A DNA stretch of 64,000 nucleotides from Leptofilum sp965223525 (GCF_965223525.1 NZ_CBDCWX010000005.1:2618366-2682365), one strand, 5' to 3'; numbered from the stretch's first letter, positions 19,439 to 28,628 are shown. Made by a program: numbers and translations. Notes: generated by a model not told the origin, from the sequence alone.

Positions 19439-20221
19439 GTGAGTGAGGTTGCGTTGCGGCAGGATGGGACGGTGTTGACGGTGGCATTGAATCGGCCAGA
19501 GGTGCATAATGCCATGACGCCGACGATGATTAAGGAATTAACGGCCGTTTTCCAATCAATCCCTGAAAAAGAAGATGTGCGGGTGGTGGTGCTGACGGGC
19601 AACGGCCGTTCCTTCTGTGCTGGAGCTGACTTGAGCTTCATGCGGGCGGCTGCCGATTATACTTTTGCCGAAAATGTGCAGGATGGCGAGGGTATTTTTG
19701 ACCTGATGCTGATGATTGAGCAATGCCCACGTCCGGTTGTGGGTCGCATAAATGGGGCAGCGATTGGCGGCGGTGTGGGGCTGGTAAGCTGCTGCGACAT
19801 TGTGGTGGCGGTAGATAGCGCCAAATTTGGCTTTAGCGAAGCACGGCTGGGCATTGTGCCTGCGGTTATCTCACCGTTTGTGGTGGGTAAAATTGGGGTG
19901 GGCAACGCCCGTGAACTGTTTTTGACCGGGGAGCGGTTTGATGCGGCAAAAGCGCAGCAGATAGGGCTGGTGAATCATGTGGTGGCAGAGGATGAGTTGG
20001 ATACGGCCGTTTCCGAACGCATCCATCAACTCCTCCAGGCTGCCCCCGGTGCCCAAGCTGCCGCCAAAGCACTCATTCGCCAGGTGGCATACCAGCCCAA
20101 AGCGGCAATGCGCGGCACCACTTCGGAACTGATTGCCCGCCTGCGCGACAGCGACGAGGGGCGCGAAGGGATGAGTTCTTTCCTGGAAAAGCGTAAACCC
20201 TGGTGGCAAGAAAATAACTGA
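19439..20221 (+). CDS. Enoyl-CoA hydratase/isomerase family protein
   Basis: 260 residues of crotonase fold. The oxyanion-hole segments are GNGRSFCAGADLSFM and NGAAIGGGVGLVSCCDIVVAV; the latter is followed by AKFGFSEARLGIVPAVIS, where the usual hydratase Glu is visible in SEARLGIVP. The C-terminal ends in EGMSSFLEKRKPWW. Members hydrate or isomerise unsaturated acyl-CoAs; a methylglutaconyl-CoA hydratase-like role is possible. The frame opens with TTG at 19427, but GTG at 19439 has GAGG six bases upstream and is preferred. It lies 21 bases after the SDR gene and a few hundred bases before biotin carboxylase, consistent with a small acyl-CoA cluster. Confidence 0.88.
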   Translation: MSEVALRQDGTVLTVALNRPEVHNAMTPTMIKELTAVFQSIPEKEDVRVVVLTGNGRSFCAGADLSFMRAAADYTFAENVQDGEGIFDLMLMIEQCPRPVVGRINGAAIGGGVGLVSCCDIVVAVDSAKFGFSEARLGIVPAVISPFVVGKIGVGNARELFLTGERFDAAKAQQIGLVNHVVAEDELDTAVSERIHQLLQAAPGAQAAAKALIRQVAYQPKAAMRGTTSELIARLRDSDEGREGMSSFLEKRKPWWQENN

Positions 20222-20295
20222 GATGAAAATTCACACTGATTTTTTTGTATTTGTGTAAATCATTGTGCGTCTGTGCCCTATTTGACGGATGAGCT

Positions 20296-21102
20296 ATGAC
20301 AGAAACGGCCGTTATTCAAAAATCCCCCCATCCCTTTACCAAAGCGATTCTCATTGAGCATTTGCAAGCATTGGGCGTGCAGCCTGGCATGGTTTTGCTG
20401 GTGCATTCCAGCTTAAGCAAAATAGGGTATGTGCCCTGTGGCGCGGTGACGGTGGTTCAGGCTTTGCAAGAAACCCTGACCGAGGCTGGTACGCTGGTGA
20501 TGCCAACCCATACTAGCGATTACACTGATCCAGCCCTGTGGCAAAATCCGCCAGTGCCAGAAGCGTGGCAACAAACGATTCGGGAAGCGATGCCCGCGTT
20601 TGATCCGCAGCTAACACCAACGCGGAGTATGGGAGCAATTCCAGAGCTGTTTCGCACCTGGCCCGGTGTGTTTCGCAGCAATCATCCGCAGGTTTCGTTT
20701 GCGGCCTGGGGTCGTCATGCAGTGGCCATCACCGCAGACCATCAGCTAGAGTTGAGCATGGGCGAAGGCTCGCCGCTGGCGCGAGTTTATGATTTGGATG
20801 GGTTTGTGCTGCTGCTTGGCGTGGGGCACGGCAACAATACGTCGTTCCATCTGGCAGAAGGGCGGGCTGGTGTGCGAAAAATGATGCGGCAGGGAGCGCC
20901 TATTTGGGCAGACGGCCGTCGCCAATGGCAATGGTTCAATGATTTGGATTACGACGACGACTCCTTCCCCAAAATTGGGGCTGATTTTGAGCAAGCGCAT
21001 TCAGTGCAAATTGGCAAGGTGGGGTTGGCAGAATGCAGGCTGTTTCATCAGAAAACGGCCGTTGACTTTGCCACCGATTGGCTCAAAAATCGCGCTGCTT
21101 GA
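20296..21102 (+). CDS. AAC(3)-family N-acetyltransferase
   Basis: 268 residues of the aminoglycoside 3-N-acetyltransferase fold: MVLLVHSSLSKIGYVPCGAVTVVQAL at the N-terminus, LVMPTHTSDYTDP, RSMGAIPELFRTWPGVFRSNHPQVSFAAWG in the centre, and GFVLLLGVGHGNNTSFHLAE. The family transfers acetyl from acetyl-CoA to amines. Many chromosomal members such as YokD-like proteins have unknown physiological substrates, so drug resistance should not be assumed. An ACGGCCGT palindrome lies within the first codons (ETAV). No resistance-island features surround it. Confidence 0.88.
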   Translation: MTETAVIQKSPHPFTKAILIEHLQALGVQPGMVLLVHSSLSKIGYVPCGAVTVVQALQETLTEAGTLVMPTHTSDYTDPALWQNPPVPEAWQQTIREAMPAFDPQLTPTRSMGAIPELFRTWPGVFRSNHPQVSFAAWGRHAVAITADHQLELSMGEGSPLARVYDLDGFVLLLGVGHGNNTSFHLAEGRAGVRKMMRQGAPIWADGRRQWQWFNDLDYDDDSFPKIGADFEQAHSVQIGKVGLAECRLFHQKTAVDFATDWLKNRAA

Positions 21103-21111
21103 GGTTCTAAA

Positions 21112-21180
21112 CAGTTGCGTGGTGCAAAGAAGCCGCCGTAAACTTGAGCAATCTCTAAAATCTCTGTGAACTCTGTGACT
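21112..21180. repeat. Degenerate CACAGAG-family repeat
   Basis: The right half, AATCTCTGTGAACTCTGTGACT, belongs to the family seen at 18545 and 63416. The left half (GTTGCGTGGTGCAAAGAAG) is strongly decayed. It fills the gap between the acetyltransferase and biotin carboxylase genes. Confidence 0.5.
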
Positions 21181-21198
21181 TATGATTAAGGAAAATCT

Positions 21199-22704
21199 AT
21201 GTTTCGGAAAGTGTTGATTGCGAACCGAGGTGAAATTGCGCGGCGGCTGGTTTTGGCCTGCCATGAACTGGGAATTACGGCCGTTGCCATCTACTCAGAT
21301 GCCGATGCGGAGGCTCCCTGGGTGCGACTGGCCGACGAACGGTACAATCTGCCCGGCGTGAGTGCCACAGAGACCTACTTGAACCAAACGGCCGTTCTGG
21401 ACATTGCTACGGCCTGCGGTGCAGAAGCTATTCATCCCGGCTACGGCTTTTTGAGTGAAAACGCCGCCTTTGCCGCAGCCTGCGCCGAACGCGGTATCGC
21501 TTTCATCGGTCCCGGTCCGGAAGCAATCGACTTGATGGGCAGCAAGGCCAAATCCCGTGAGATTGCAGAGCAGGCGGGTGTCCCCATCGTGCCGGGCGTG
21601 GACGGGGCAGGGATGAGTGCGGCAGCGTTGCAAACGGCCGTTTCCCACATCGAATACCCCATACTCATCAAAGCCAGTGCGGGCGGGGGTGGCAAAGGGA
21701 TGCGCGTCGTCTGGTCTGCTGACGAATTTGCCGATGCCGTGCAGGCAGCACGGAGTGAAGCCCAAAACTCCTTTGGCGACGATCATGTGCTCGTCGAAAA
21801 ATATTTCACGGAGATTCACCATGTTGAAATTCAGGTATTGGGCGACCAGCACGGCAATGTGCTGCACTTGTTTGAGCGTGAGTGCAGCATCCAGCGGCGG
21901 CACCAAAAAATCATTGAAGAGACACCTGCTCCGGTCATTCAGGATGATGATTTGCGGCAGCGCATGGCGGCAGCGGCCGTTTCCTTAGCCAAAGCGGTCA
22001 ATTACAGCAGCGCAGGCACGGTGGAGTTCATTGTGGACGAAAAAGGCGGCTTCTACTTTTTAGAGATGAACACGCGGCTTCAGGTGGAGCATCCGGTCAC
22101 GGAACTGGTTACGGGCGTTGATCTGGCCGTTTGGCAAATTCGCATAGCCAGTGGCGAACGACTGCCATTTGGCCAAGACGACATTCAGCAGCGTGGCCAC
22201 GCCATTGAATGCCGCGTGTATGCAGAAGACCCGGCCAACAATTTTTTGCCTTCAATTGGGGAGATTACACGGTACGAACGGCCGTCTGGCCCTGGTATTC
22301 GCGTGGATGATGGGATTGAGTCAGGAACGGCCGTTTCGCCCTATTACGATCCCATGCTAGCCAAAGTGATCACCTGGGGGCACAGCCGCGAGGAAGCCAT
22401 TGGCAAGATGGTTCGCGCTTTGCAGCAAACAGTTGTCTTGGGCGTGACTACCAACATTCCGTACCTGCTGGCCATCCTACAAGAGCCAACCTTTTGCAGC
22501 GGCCACACCAGCACCAGCTACCTGCAACAAATCTTCCCCAACTGGCAGCCAGAGGCGCTGGATGACGACGGCTGGCTGGGTGCGGCCGTTTTTGAGTTGC
22601 TGCAAGGTGGGGGCAAAAAAGTGGGAACGGCCGTTACCGCTACAGAATCCAACGCTTACGATCCTTGGGGGGAAACGGCCGTGTGGCGCAACGTCCGCCG
22701 CTAA
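21199..22704 (+). CDS. accC: Biotin carboxylase (acetyl/propionyl-CoA carboxylase subunit)
   Basis: 501 residues, slightly longer than the usual 450 because of a C-terminal tail. The N-terminal FRKVLIANRGEIARR is diagnostic; EAIHPGYGFLSENAAFA, the ATP loop KASAGGGGKGMRVV, HHVEIQVLGDQHGN, FERECSIQRRHQKIIEE and FLEMNTRLQVEHPVTE cover the carboxylase core. It carboxylates the biotin of a carrier protein using bicarbonate and ATP. No biotin carboxyl carrier domain is fused: the C-terminus ends near residue 500 without an MKM motif. No carboxyltransferase gene is adjacent, so partners must be elsewhere. The gene holds seven exact ACGGCCGT copies, one of the densest stretches in the window. Confidence 0.93.
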   Translation: MFRKVLIANRGEIARRLVLACHELGITAVAIYSDADAEAPWVRLADERYNLPGVSATETYLNQTAVLDIATACGAEAIHPGYGFLSENAAFAAACAERGIAFIGPGPEAIDLMGSKAKSREIAEQAGVPIVPGVDGAGMSAAALQTAVSHIEYPILIKASAGGGGKGMRVVWSADEFADAVQAARSEAQNSFGDDHVLVEKYFTEIHHVEIQVLGDQHGNVLHLFERECSIQRRHQKIIEETPAPVIQDDDLRQRMAAAAVSLAKAVNYSSAGTVEFIVDEKGGFYFLEMNTRLQVEHPVTELVTGVDLAVWQIRIASGERLPFGQDDIQQRGHAIECRVYAEDPANNFLPSIGEITRYERPSGPGIRVDDGIESGTAVSPYYDPMLAKVITWGHSREEAIGKMVRALQQTVVLGVTTNIPYLLAILQEPTFCSGHTSTSYLQQIFPNWQPEALDDDGWLGAAVFELLQGGGKKVGTAVTATESNAYDPWGETAVWRNVRR

Positions 22705-22739
22705 TTTATGCGATGTCTAAAAAAGACAAGAGGATAAGG

Positions 22740-22768
22740 TTTACAGGTTGCGCCAAATTCGGCATAAT
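22740..22768 (+). promoter_or_regulatory. Putative sigma-70 promoter for the 807-residue gene
   Basis: TTTACA at 22740-22745 and CATAAT at 22763-22768 are separated by exactly 17 bases. The expected start of transcription is around 22775, leaving a leader of about 47 bases before the GTG at 22822. Confidence 0.5.
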
Positions 22769-22821
22769 ATCCCCGCACCAACCGAAGTTTTGAACCCAAG
22801 CATACGCAAAGGCAACGTCTT

Positions 22822-25245
22822 GTGGACGACCGTAAACGGGCCATTGACGCCACCCAAGCTACCCTTCATACTCTGCAAAAGATTGCCCACACACGGAAGG
22901 TACATGAATTGTCGTCTTTGTCTTTGCCTGAAATTGATAAGCTGGTTGCAGCTATTGCCAAATATGCGCCTGCTGGTAACGTCCCCGGCGTAATCCTCAA
23001 CGGCTTGCTGCGGCTGCCCAACCGTAAGCCGCCAACATCCACCGTGCGGCGCGACATTCATCTGCTGTTCAAAGGAGTCGATCAAGCATTGTTAGATAAG
23101 GCAGTGTACGGTACGTTTTTCGCGGGACCTGCGGCCGTTTTGTGGGCGTACCAAAATTTGCTCAAGCTAGCGGGCAAAGAGGTGGATGCCTCATTCCCGG
23201 AGGGCATCTGGCAATTTTACGTAGATTATGCCCTGCGGGACGACACGGCCCGCCACGCTTGCGAGACGCACGGCTTTGACACGGCTCTGCGCCAGCACAA
23301 TATTCAGCTTTCCCAGGCGAATCGCCTGACCGCCCTAGCAATGACGGCCGTTTATACCCTGCACCAATATTACGACCTGCTAGAAAATGAATGGCGCGAG
23401 CGCGTTTACACCAGTGTGTTGCAAGAAGTGACGGCGGATTCACCCAACCAGGCTCAATTTGCCAAACTGTACCGCCAATGGGAACACAAACGGCCGTACG
23501 GCCGTGCTGCCGACGTACAGCCCCAGGAAGATTATCCCGCCTACCGCCGCCGCAAATTTGATGCTTTCCTGGCTGATGCACTCAACAAATTGCCGTCCAC
23601 AGCTAAAGAAGCCTGGCAGCAAAAAATCGCCATGGCCGAGGCCGAAGCGTTGCCTGCCTACCAGCGGCAAATGAGCATTCGCGCCTACCTCAAACCGTCG
23701 CTGTACGGTGAAGAGCGCAAAGCCATTCCGCTGGAGCAGGTGCAAATTGGCATCATCTACCAGGGCCGCTACTACTTGCTGCCTGCCTGTGCCGATAAAA
23801 ACGGCCGTCCCCAAGACGCCGGCACCATGCACAGCCTGATCACCCAACTACTGGCTCATTCGCCAGAAAACCCACCCGCCCAGCTAAACCAACTGGCGCA
23901 ACTAAAACGTTCCGCGCTTTCCAAATTTATGGGGCAGCTTGGCGAGGGGGCACGGCAAGAGTTTGCCAGCTTGCGGCTGGCACCCATCTGGATCAATGCA
24001 GATCAGCAGTCGCGTCACCAGCCGCTGGCTAGCCTGCGCCAGGCGGAGCGCGCCATCGGCGACCAGCCGCTAACCATTTTCGACACAGGCGAGACCTTTG
24101 TCTTCGATTTGTCACACATCTTTTTTGACGGCATTTGGGGGGCAGCCGTGGCCGAAATCATGACCAATGAGGCACTCTCTTGGGCAGTTTATTTGCACGG
24201 TTTGCCAGCGGTGGGGGGGAAGGGGAAACGGCCGTATTTCCTGCATCTTCCCCTGCGTGTCAGCGATCGCCAAAAAATGAGTCACGCTCCCCGCGTGGCG
24301 CAAGAAGTAAGCGCCGAAACGAACGCCGTTCATTTGGAAGCGATTTTAGAGCTGCGCGAGCTGTTCAAGCAGCGCAACGATTTGCTACGCATGACGGTCA
24401 ACGATTTGCTCGTTCTGTACCGCACCATTCATGGCTTGGCGTATCGCCCTGCGCCAGAGTTGGTGGAGCAGTTGGAGATGTTGCTGGCAAACGGCCGTAC
24501 CCAAACTGCTGCCAAAACTGCCCTCAACGCTATCCAAACCCAGGCGGCTAATCCCGCTACCCTCATTCCGGTGGATGCCAGCCGTCGTAGCCCGCGCGAC
24601 CGCGTCTACCCTATGACCTTCGAAGTACCATTGGCCAATCTAGATTTGATTGGTGAGCATCAGCGCACCCTGGCCGCGCTGCGGAACTACGAGCGCGCCA
24701 CCCGCAACCGCCAGCACATTTACAGCCAGTTCCAGAAGCGACAAAAAGCGTACCTAACCATGCTGGCAGGCTTTGGCGAGGTGTTAAACCAGGCCAAAAT
24801 TCGTGCCAGCACGGGCGAAAGCATGAGCGTAGATACCATTCGGCTGCTGGCGCATTTGCCTGTGCCGATTCAGCGGCTGCTGGATAAAATCCCCGGCCAA
24901 TTTGACGTGCTTAATGATTTGATCAAGGGGCGGGAAGTCTTTTCTAACGTGGGAGGGGTGGCTCCCGGCAGCAGCCTGACCCGCTTCATGACGGCCAAAG
25001 ATGACAATGAAAAGAAGGAGCTGGCTTGGGGCGTACTCACCGATGCCGACGGCGTGATGACCGTGACGGTGCGCGATTTTCGGCCGCATGTGGCTCAGCT
25101 AACGGCCGTAAGCCGCCACGATCTCGCCATTCGTATTATTGCCGACCAGCTAGATTCTTTTGCTGCTGGGCTCAACCAATACGTGCGCGATCTGCATCGC
25201 ATCGCCACCACATCCTACGAAAAGCGTGGCTTATTCAGCCGATAA
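22822..25245 (+). CDS. Large protein of unknown function with HxxxDG acyltransferase-like motif
   Basis: 807 residues, GTG start, no signal peptide or membrane span. I do not recognise the family. From residue 432 it reads HIFFDGIWGAAVAEIMT, matching the HxxxDG catalytic motif of CoA-dependent acyltransferases and condensation domains. Near the C-terminus, VFSNVGGVAPGSSLTRFMT followed by a TDADGVMTVTVRDFRPHV segment resembles the SNV-PG and strand region of wax-ester synthase/condensation folds. Spacing and order are compatible with that superfamily, but the overall similarity is faint and the call is inference. The N-terminal half is rich in helices (VYTLHQYYDLLENEWRERVY). The biotin carboxylase gene precedes it and the kinase follows, with its own promoter candidate upstream. 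Confidence 0.55.
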   Translation: MDDRKRAIDATQATLHTLQKIAHTRKVHELSSLSLPEIDKLVAAIAKYAPAGNVPGVILNGLLRLPNRKPPTSTVRRDIHLLFKGVDQALLDKAVYGTFFAGPAAVLWAYQNLLKLAGKEVDASFPEGIWQFYVDYALRDDTARHACETHGFDTALRQHNIQLSQANRLTALAMTAVYTLHQYYDLLENEWRERVYTSVLQEVTADSPNQAQFAKLYRQWEHKRPYGRAADVQPQEDYPAYRRRKFDAFLADALNKLPSTAKEAWQQKIAMAEAEALPAYQRQMSIRAYLKPSLYGEERKAIPLEQVQIGIIYQGRYYLLPACADKNGRPQDAGTMHSLITQLLAHSPENPPAQLNQLAQLKRSALSKFMGQLGEGARQEFASLRLAPIWINADQQSRHQPLASLRQAERAIGDQPLTIFDTGETFVFDLSHIFFDGIWGAAVAEIMTNEALSWAVYLHGLPAVGGKGKRPYFLHLPLRVSDRQKMSHAPRVAQEVSAETNAVHLEAILELRELFKQRNDLLRMTVNDLLVLYRTIHGLAYRPAPELVEQLEMLLANGRTQTAAKTALNAIQTQAANPATLIPVDASRRSPRDRVYPMTFEVPLANLDLIGEHQRTLAALRNYERATRNRQHIYSQFQKRQKAYLTMLAGFGEVLNQAKIRASTGESMSVDTIRLLAHLPVPIQRLLDKIPGQFDVLNDLIKGREVFSNVGGVAPGSSLTRFMTAKDDNEKKELAWGVLTDADGVMTVTVRDFRPHVAQLTAVSRHDLAIRIIADQLDSFAAGLNQYVRDLHRIATTSYEKRGLFSR

Positions 25246-25248
25246 TTT

Positions 25249-25326
25249 TTTTGCCATGGATTGCGCGGATTTACACGGATTTTTATGTTTGAATCCCAAA
25301 AATCCGCGTAATCCGTGGCTAATTTT
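25249..25326. repeat. AATCCGCGTAATCCGTGG-family inverted repeat
   Basis: TGCCATGGATTGCGCGGATT at the left is mirrored by AATCCGCGTAATCCGTGGC at the right around a short AT-rich centre. It abuts the kinase gene and supplies a spurious upstream GTG in its frame. Related elements: 27526, 36066, 55520 and 57396. Confidence 0.75.
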
Positions 25327-25329
25327 TCC

Positions 25330-27522
25330 ATGACAGATTTCAACCAAGACCCGCTCATCGGGCAGCAGCTAGATGAATATGAACTGATTTCGCTCCTGGG
25401 GCGGGGTGGAATGGCCAGTGTTTATCGCGGGCGCGACGTGCGCCTGAAGCGGGACGTGGCTATTAAGGTGATTGATGCTGTCCACCGCGCCGATGAAGAT
25501 TACCGGGCTCGCTTTGAGCGGGAGGCGCAGGCAATTGCCCAGCTAGAGCATCCCCACATTGTGCGGCTGTACCGCTACGGCGAGGTGTCAGGCCTTTTTT
25601 ACATGGCGATGCAGTATATCCCCGGCCAGGATTTACGCAGTTATTTAGATGATTTGCGGGCGCGGGAGGCGTGGCTGCCGGCGCTGGAGGCGGCGCGGCT
25701 GGTGCGGGAGCTGTGCGGCGCGCTCGATTATGCCCACAGCAAGGGCATTATCCACCGAGACGTGAAGCCATCGAACATTATGCTGGACGAAGACGGCCGT
25801 TCCTACCTCACCGATTTTGGCTTGGCCTGGCTGGCTGGCAGCGACACCCAGGGCGAGATTTTTGGCTCGCCGCACTATTTAGCCCCGGAGCAGGCGATGA
25901 GTTCCGCCAGCGTGGTGCCACAAAGCGATTTGTACGCCGTTGGCGTGATTTTGTACCAGATGTTTACCGGGCAACGGCCGTTTGAAGGTGCTGAACCGCT
26001 CGAAATTGCCCTGAAGCAGATGAGCGACGCCCCGCCAGACCCACAGGAACTGCGCCCTGAACTAAGCCCAGCACTTTCCGCCGTTATCCTGAAAGCGCTG
26101 GCTAAAGAGCCGGAGAATCGCTTTGCCAACGGAAATTTGCTGGCAACGGCCGTTGAGCAAGCCATCCAGCAGCTAGACCAAACCGATTTCAAGCTGCCGC
26201 TTACCCAACTGGCCGCTGCCCCGCCTGTGCCAACCCCGGTTGCCCCACCCCCACCCACAGTGGCTGGGCCGCCGTTGTCCAGCGCGCCGCGCACTTTGCC
26301 ACCGCCACCTGCGGCCGTAGCCATGGGGCAGGCGCAACATACCGTTACCCCCACGCCCAAGCCGGAAAAAGTGCAGACGAACAACGGCCGTTCTTGCCTC
26401 TTCGTATTGCTATTTTTCATCATTATTTTGGGGGTGGCTATCGGTGGAGGCTGGTTTTTCATCTGGGAAGGTCGCACGTTAGGGGATTTGACTTACCTGG
26501 CGCAAAACGGCCGCTTCCCACCGACGGCCACCGTCACAAACACGCCATCCCCCGCAGACACGCCAACTTTGGAGCCTATTGAGACGGAAACGGCCGTACC
26601 TATCGAACCAACCGCCACATTCTCAACCCGCACGCCACTGCCCAGCCCAACGCCAACCGGTACAGAGACGCCCACGCCGCAACCAACTGCCACCGCCACG
26701 CCCACTAGCTTGCCCACACCAACCCCGCTCGTTATTCTCACTCGCGAAGCGGACGGAATGCCGCAGGTGCTCATCCCCGCCACCACCTTCTTGATGGGGG
26801 CGCGAGGCGAGGACGAACTGGCGGAGGCTGACGAACGCTCCCGCCACGAGGTAACGCTCGATGCCTTTGCCATTGATTTGTATGAGGTGAGCGTGGCGCA
26901 ATATGCCGCCTTCCTCAATACGCTGGGCGATTATGTGGCTGCCTGTAACAACTTCACCTGCCTCTCCACCCGCTTCGAGACGACGCGCAGCTACCTCACC
27001 GACAATGCCGTCGAGTATGTGTCGCTTGACGGCTTTGGCGACTACCCGATCAACAACGTGAGTTGGCACGGAGCCAATGCGTACTGCCAATGGGTGGGCG
27101 GGCGGCTACCTACCGAGGCTGAATGGGAGTTGGCGGCGACAGGGGGAGACGGCCGTATCTATCCCTGGGGTGACGATTTAGAAAATGATGATGGTGTGAT
27201 TACGGCCGTTTTCGCTGGCACATTCAACAACTTGCAGCCTGTGAATAGCCTGCCTGAAGGGGTAAGCCCATATGGCTTGCACCACATGGCAGGCAACGTG
27301 TGGGAATGGGTGGCCGACGGCTACGACCCCATTTACTATGACCGCTCCCCTAGTGAAAATCCCACTGGCGCAGACGTGGGCATAACGGGCGAATATGTGC
27401 TGCGCGGTGGCGGCTACGACAGCTCCGCCGAAGAGATTCGCACCACTAACCGCGCCAGCGAACGCGCTCCCGAATTCCGCCAAATCCCCAGCGTCGGCTT
27501 CCGCTGTGTGACCACGCCTTAG
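25330..27522 (+). CDS. Ser/Thr protein kinase fused to extracellular FGE-sulfatase-like domain
   Basis: 730 residues from ATG 25330. Residues 1-270 are a complete Hanks kinase: GRGGMASVYRGRD (glycine loop), VAIKVI (ATP lysine), HRDVKPSNIML (catalytic Asp), DFGLAW and GSPHYLAPEQ. A Pro-rich linker leads to a single membrane span (CLFVLLFFIIILGVAIGGGWFF, about residue 360-382), then a long Thr/Pro-rich stalk and a C-terminal SUMF1/FGE-like domain (FLMGARGEDELAEADE, NNVSWHGANAYCQWVGGRLPTEAEWE, GNVWEWVADGYD, VGFRCV). The two catalytic cysteines of true formylglycine-generating enzymes are not present in the RGGGYDSSAEEIRTTNRAS segment, so the outer domain probably binds a ligand or peptide instead. 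It is likely a membrane receptor kinase; the targets are unknown. Confidence 0.9.
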   Translation: MTDFNQDPLIGQQLDEYELISLLGRGGMASVYRGRDVRLKRDVAIKVIDAVHRADEDYRARFEREAQAIAQLEHPHIVRLYRYGEVSGLFYMAMQYIPGQDLRSYLDDLRAREAWLPALEAARLVRELCGALDYAHSKGIIHRDVKPSNIMLDEDGRSYLTDFGLAWLAGSDTQGEIFGSPHYLAPEQAMSSASVVPQSDLYAVGVILYQMFTGQRPFEGAEPLEIALKQMSDAPPDPQELRPELSPALSAVILKALAKEPENRFANGNLLATAVEQAIQQLDQTDFKLPLTQLAAAPPVPTPVAPPPPTVAGPPLSSAPRTLPPPPAAVAMGQAQHTVTPTPKPEKVQTNNGRSCLFVLLFFIIILGVAIGGGWFFIWEGRTLGDLTYLAQNGRFPPTATVTNTPSPADTPTLEPIETETAVPIEPTATFSTRTPLPSPTPTGTETPTPQPTATATPTSLPTPTPLVILTREADGMPQVLIPATTFLMGARGEDELAEADERSRHEVTLDAFAIDLYEVSVAQYAAFLNTLGDYVAACNNFTCLSTRFETTRSYLTDNAVEYVSLDGFGDYPINNVSWHGANAYCQWVGGRLPTEAEWELAATGGDGRIYPWGDDLENDDGVITAVFAGTFNNLQPVNSLPEGVSPYGLHHMAGNVWEWVADGYDPIYYDRSPSENPTGADVGITGEYVLRGGGYDSSAEEIRTTNRASERAPEFRQIPSVGFRCVTTP

Positions 27523-27525
27523 TTT

Positions 27526-27701
27526 TGCCACGGATTTTCAGGATCAAAAGGATTCAGTAACGCAACTGTCAAAATATTGGCCGCAAATTTCACGAATTGA
27601 CGCGAAGTTAGAGCAAAAATTTGTGGAAGTTTGCGTCATTCGCGGCAAAAAAGTATTTTCTGCATACGTCTTGAATCTGTCGAAATCCGTGCAATCCGTG
27701 G
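27526..27701. repeat. Nested hairpin repeats between kinase and APH genes
   Basis: The outer pair is TTGCCACGGATTTTCAGGAT on the left and AAATCCGTGCAATCCGTGGC on the right. Inside sits a different inverted repeat, GGCCGCAAATTTCACGAATT on the left with TTTGCGTCATTCGCGGC on the right. One element appears inserted into the other. The 170-base spacer contains no gene. Confidence 0.7.
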
Positions 27702-28628
27702 CTAAAAACCCAAATTCTTGGCGATATTTCCCTTGGTCCATTCATATCCATCTCGGCTGCCTGTTTGGGCGAAGAAGCGCAGGCCGTCTAAATTGATGAA
27801 GCATTGGTAGCAGCGAATCCGTTCAAAATAATGGGGGACATCGCGCTTTTGCGTGTGGTAGAATTGTTCAAATTCAGTGATGTAATTGGCTCTGTTGGAG
27901 TTGGTTAGGTAGGCAACATCGAAGAGAAAGTCACCAAATTTGGCGTTTGCCCAATCGAGAACGGCCGTTACCCTCCCCCTATCCGCCAACACATTATTAA
28001 ACCCATAATCACCATGAATCAGATACCGTTCTGTAGGCAGGTAAGGGAACAGTCGCTGCATTTCTGTGTACAGTTGGTCGAATAATGGCCGTTCCAAAAA
28101 CGAATCCTCAAACAGATGGTGCCACTGACCAAAAAACCCCTCATCTTCTTCTTTGCCCACAGTCAAAAGATAGTTTGGCCAACTGGGGAATGCGCCAACG
28201 GCCGTTTCCTCAAAAAAACCATATCCCCGCGTGCTACTGACATCAACTTGGTGAATCAAATCCAACATTTTGATTATTTCCGGCAACGTTTCAGCATATT
28301 GTTCTGGTGTTATCTCGTCGAGCGTTTGTCCAGGAGCTCGCGGGGCAATGGCAAAATAATAGTCTGCGTACTGCCCCTCGTGCAAGATTGGCGGTAGCGG
28401 AACGTCACTTCCCTGCAGCAAATTGGCAATCACTGCTTCCTTCTTTAGCGTATGCGCCATCGTGTTTTCCACCAGCCGCATGACTAATTCCTGGTTGCCC
28501 ACGCGAAAAGAGTAAACCAGCGCGATATGCCCAGTTCCCAGCGGCGCAAGGTCTAAAATAGGCGAGTTGTAAAATTGGCCGATGAGGTCGCTGATTTCAG
28601 ATTTTGGGATGTCTGGTTTGATTGTCAT
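27702..28628 (-). CDS. APH-family phosphotransferase
   Basis: 308 residues. The kinase-like fold of aminoglycoside/choline kinases is shown by LIHGDYGFNNVLAD (Brenner catalytic loop HGDxxxxN), followed by RVTAVLDWANAKFGDFLFDVAYLT (the DxD-like metal site). The N-terminal lobe has LGTGHIALVYSFRVGNQELVMRLV. Members phosphorylate small alcohols or aminoglycosides; hygromycin kinase-like proteins look similar, but most chromosomal homologues have unknown substrates. It starts the minus-strand run of small metabolic genes. It is separated from the TrmH gene by only 12 bases. The start has no strong ribosome site. Confidence 0.85.
   Translation of the reverse strand: MTIKPDIPKSEISDLIGQFYNSPILDLAPLGTGHIALVYSFRVGNQELVMRLVENTMAHTLKKEAVIANLLQGSDVPLPPILHEGQYADYYFAIAPRAPGQTLDEITPEQYAETLPEIIKMLDLIHQVDVSSTRGYGFFEETAVGAFPSWPNYLLTVGKEEDEGFFGQWHHLFEDSFLERPLFDQLYTEMQRLFPYLPTERYLIHGDYGFNNVLADRGRVTAVLDWANAKFGDFLFDVAYLTNSNRANYITEFEQFYHTQKRDVPHYFERIRCYQCFINLDGLRFFAQTGSRDGYEWTKGNIAKNLGF

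Noticed and set aside
21295..21906. Minus-strand open frame of 203 codons inside accC
   Set aside because: It is antisense to the highly conserved biotin carboxylase core.
20296..28628. An antibiotic resistance island based on AAC(3)-like and APH-like genes
   Set aside because: The genes are far apart on opposite strands, without integrase, transposase or att sites, and both families have many metabolic members.
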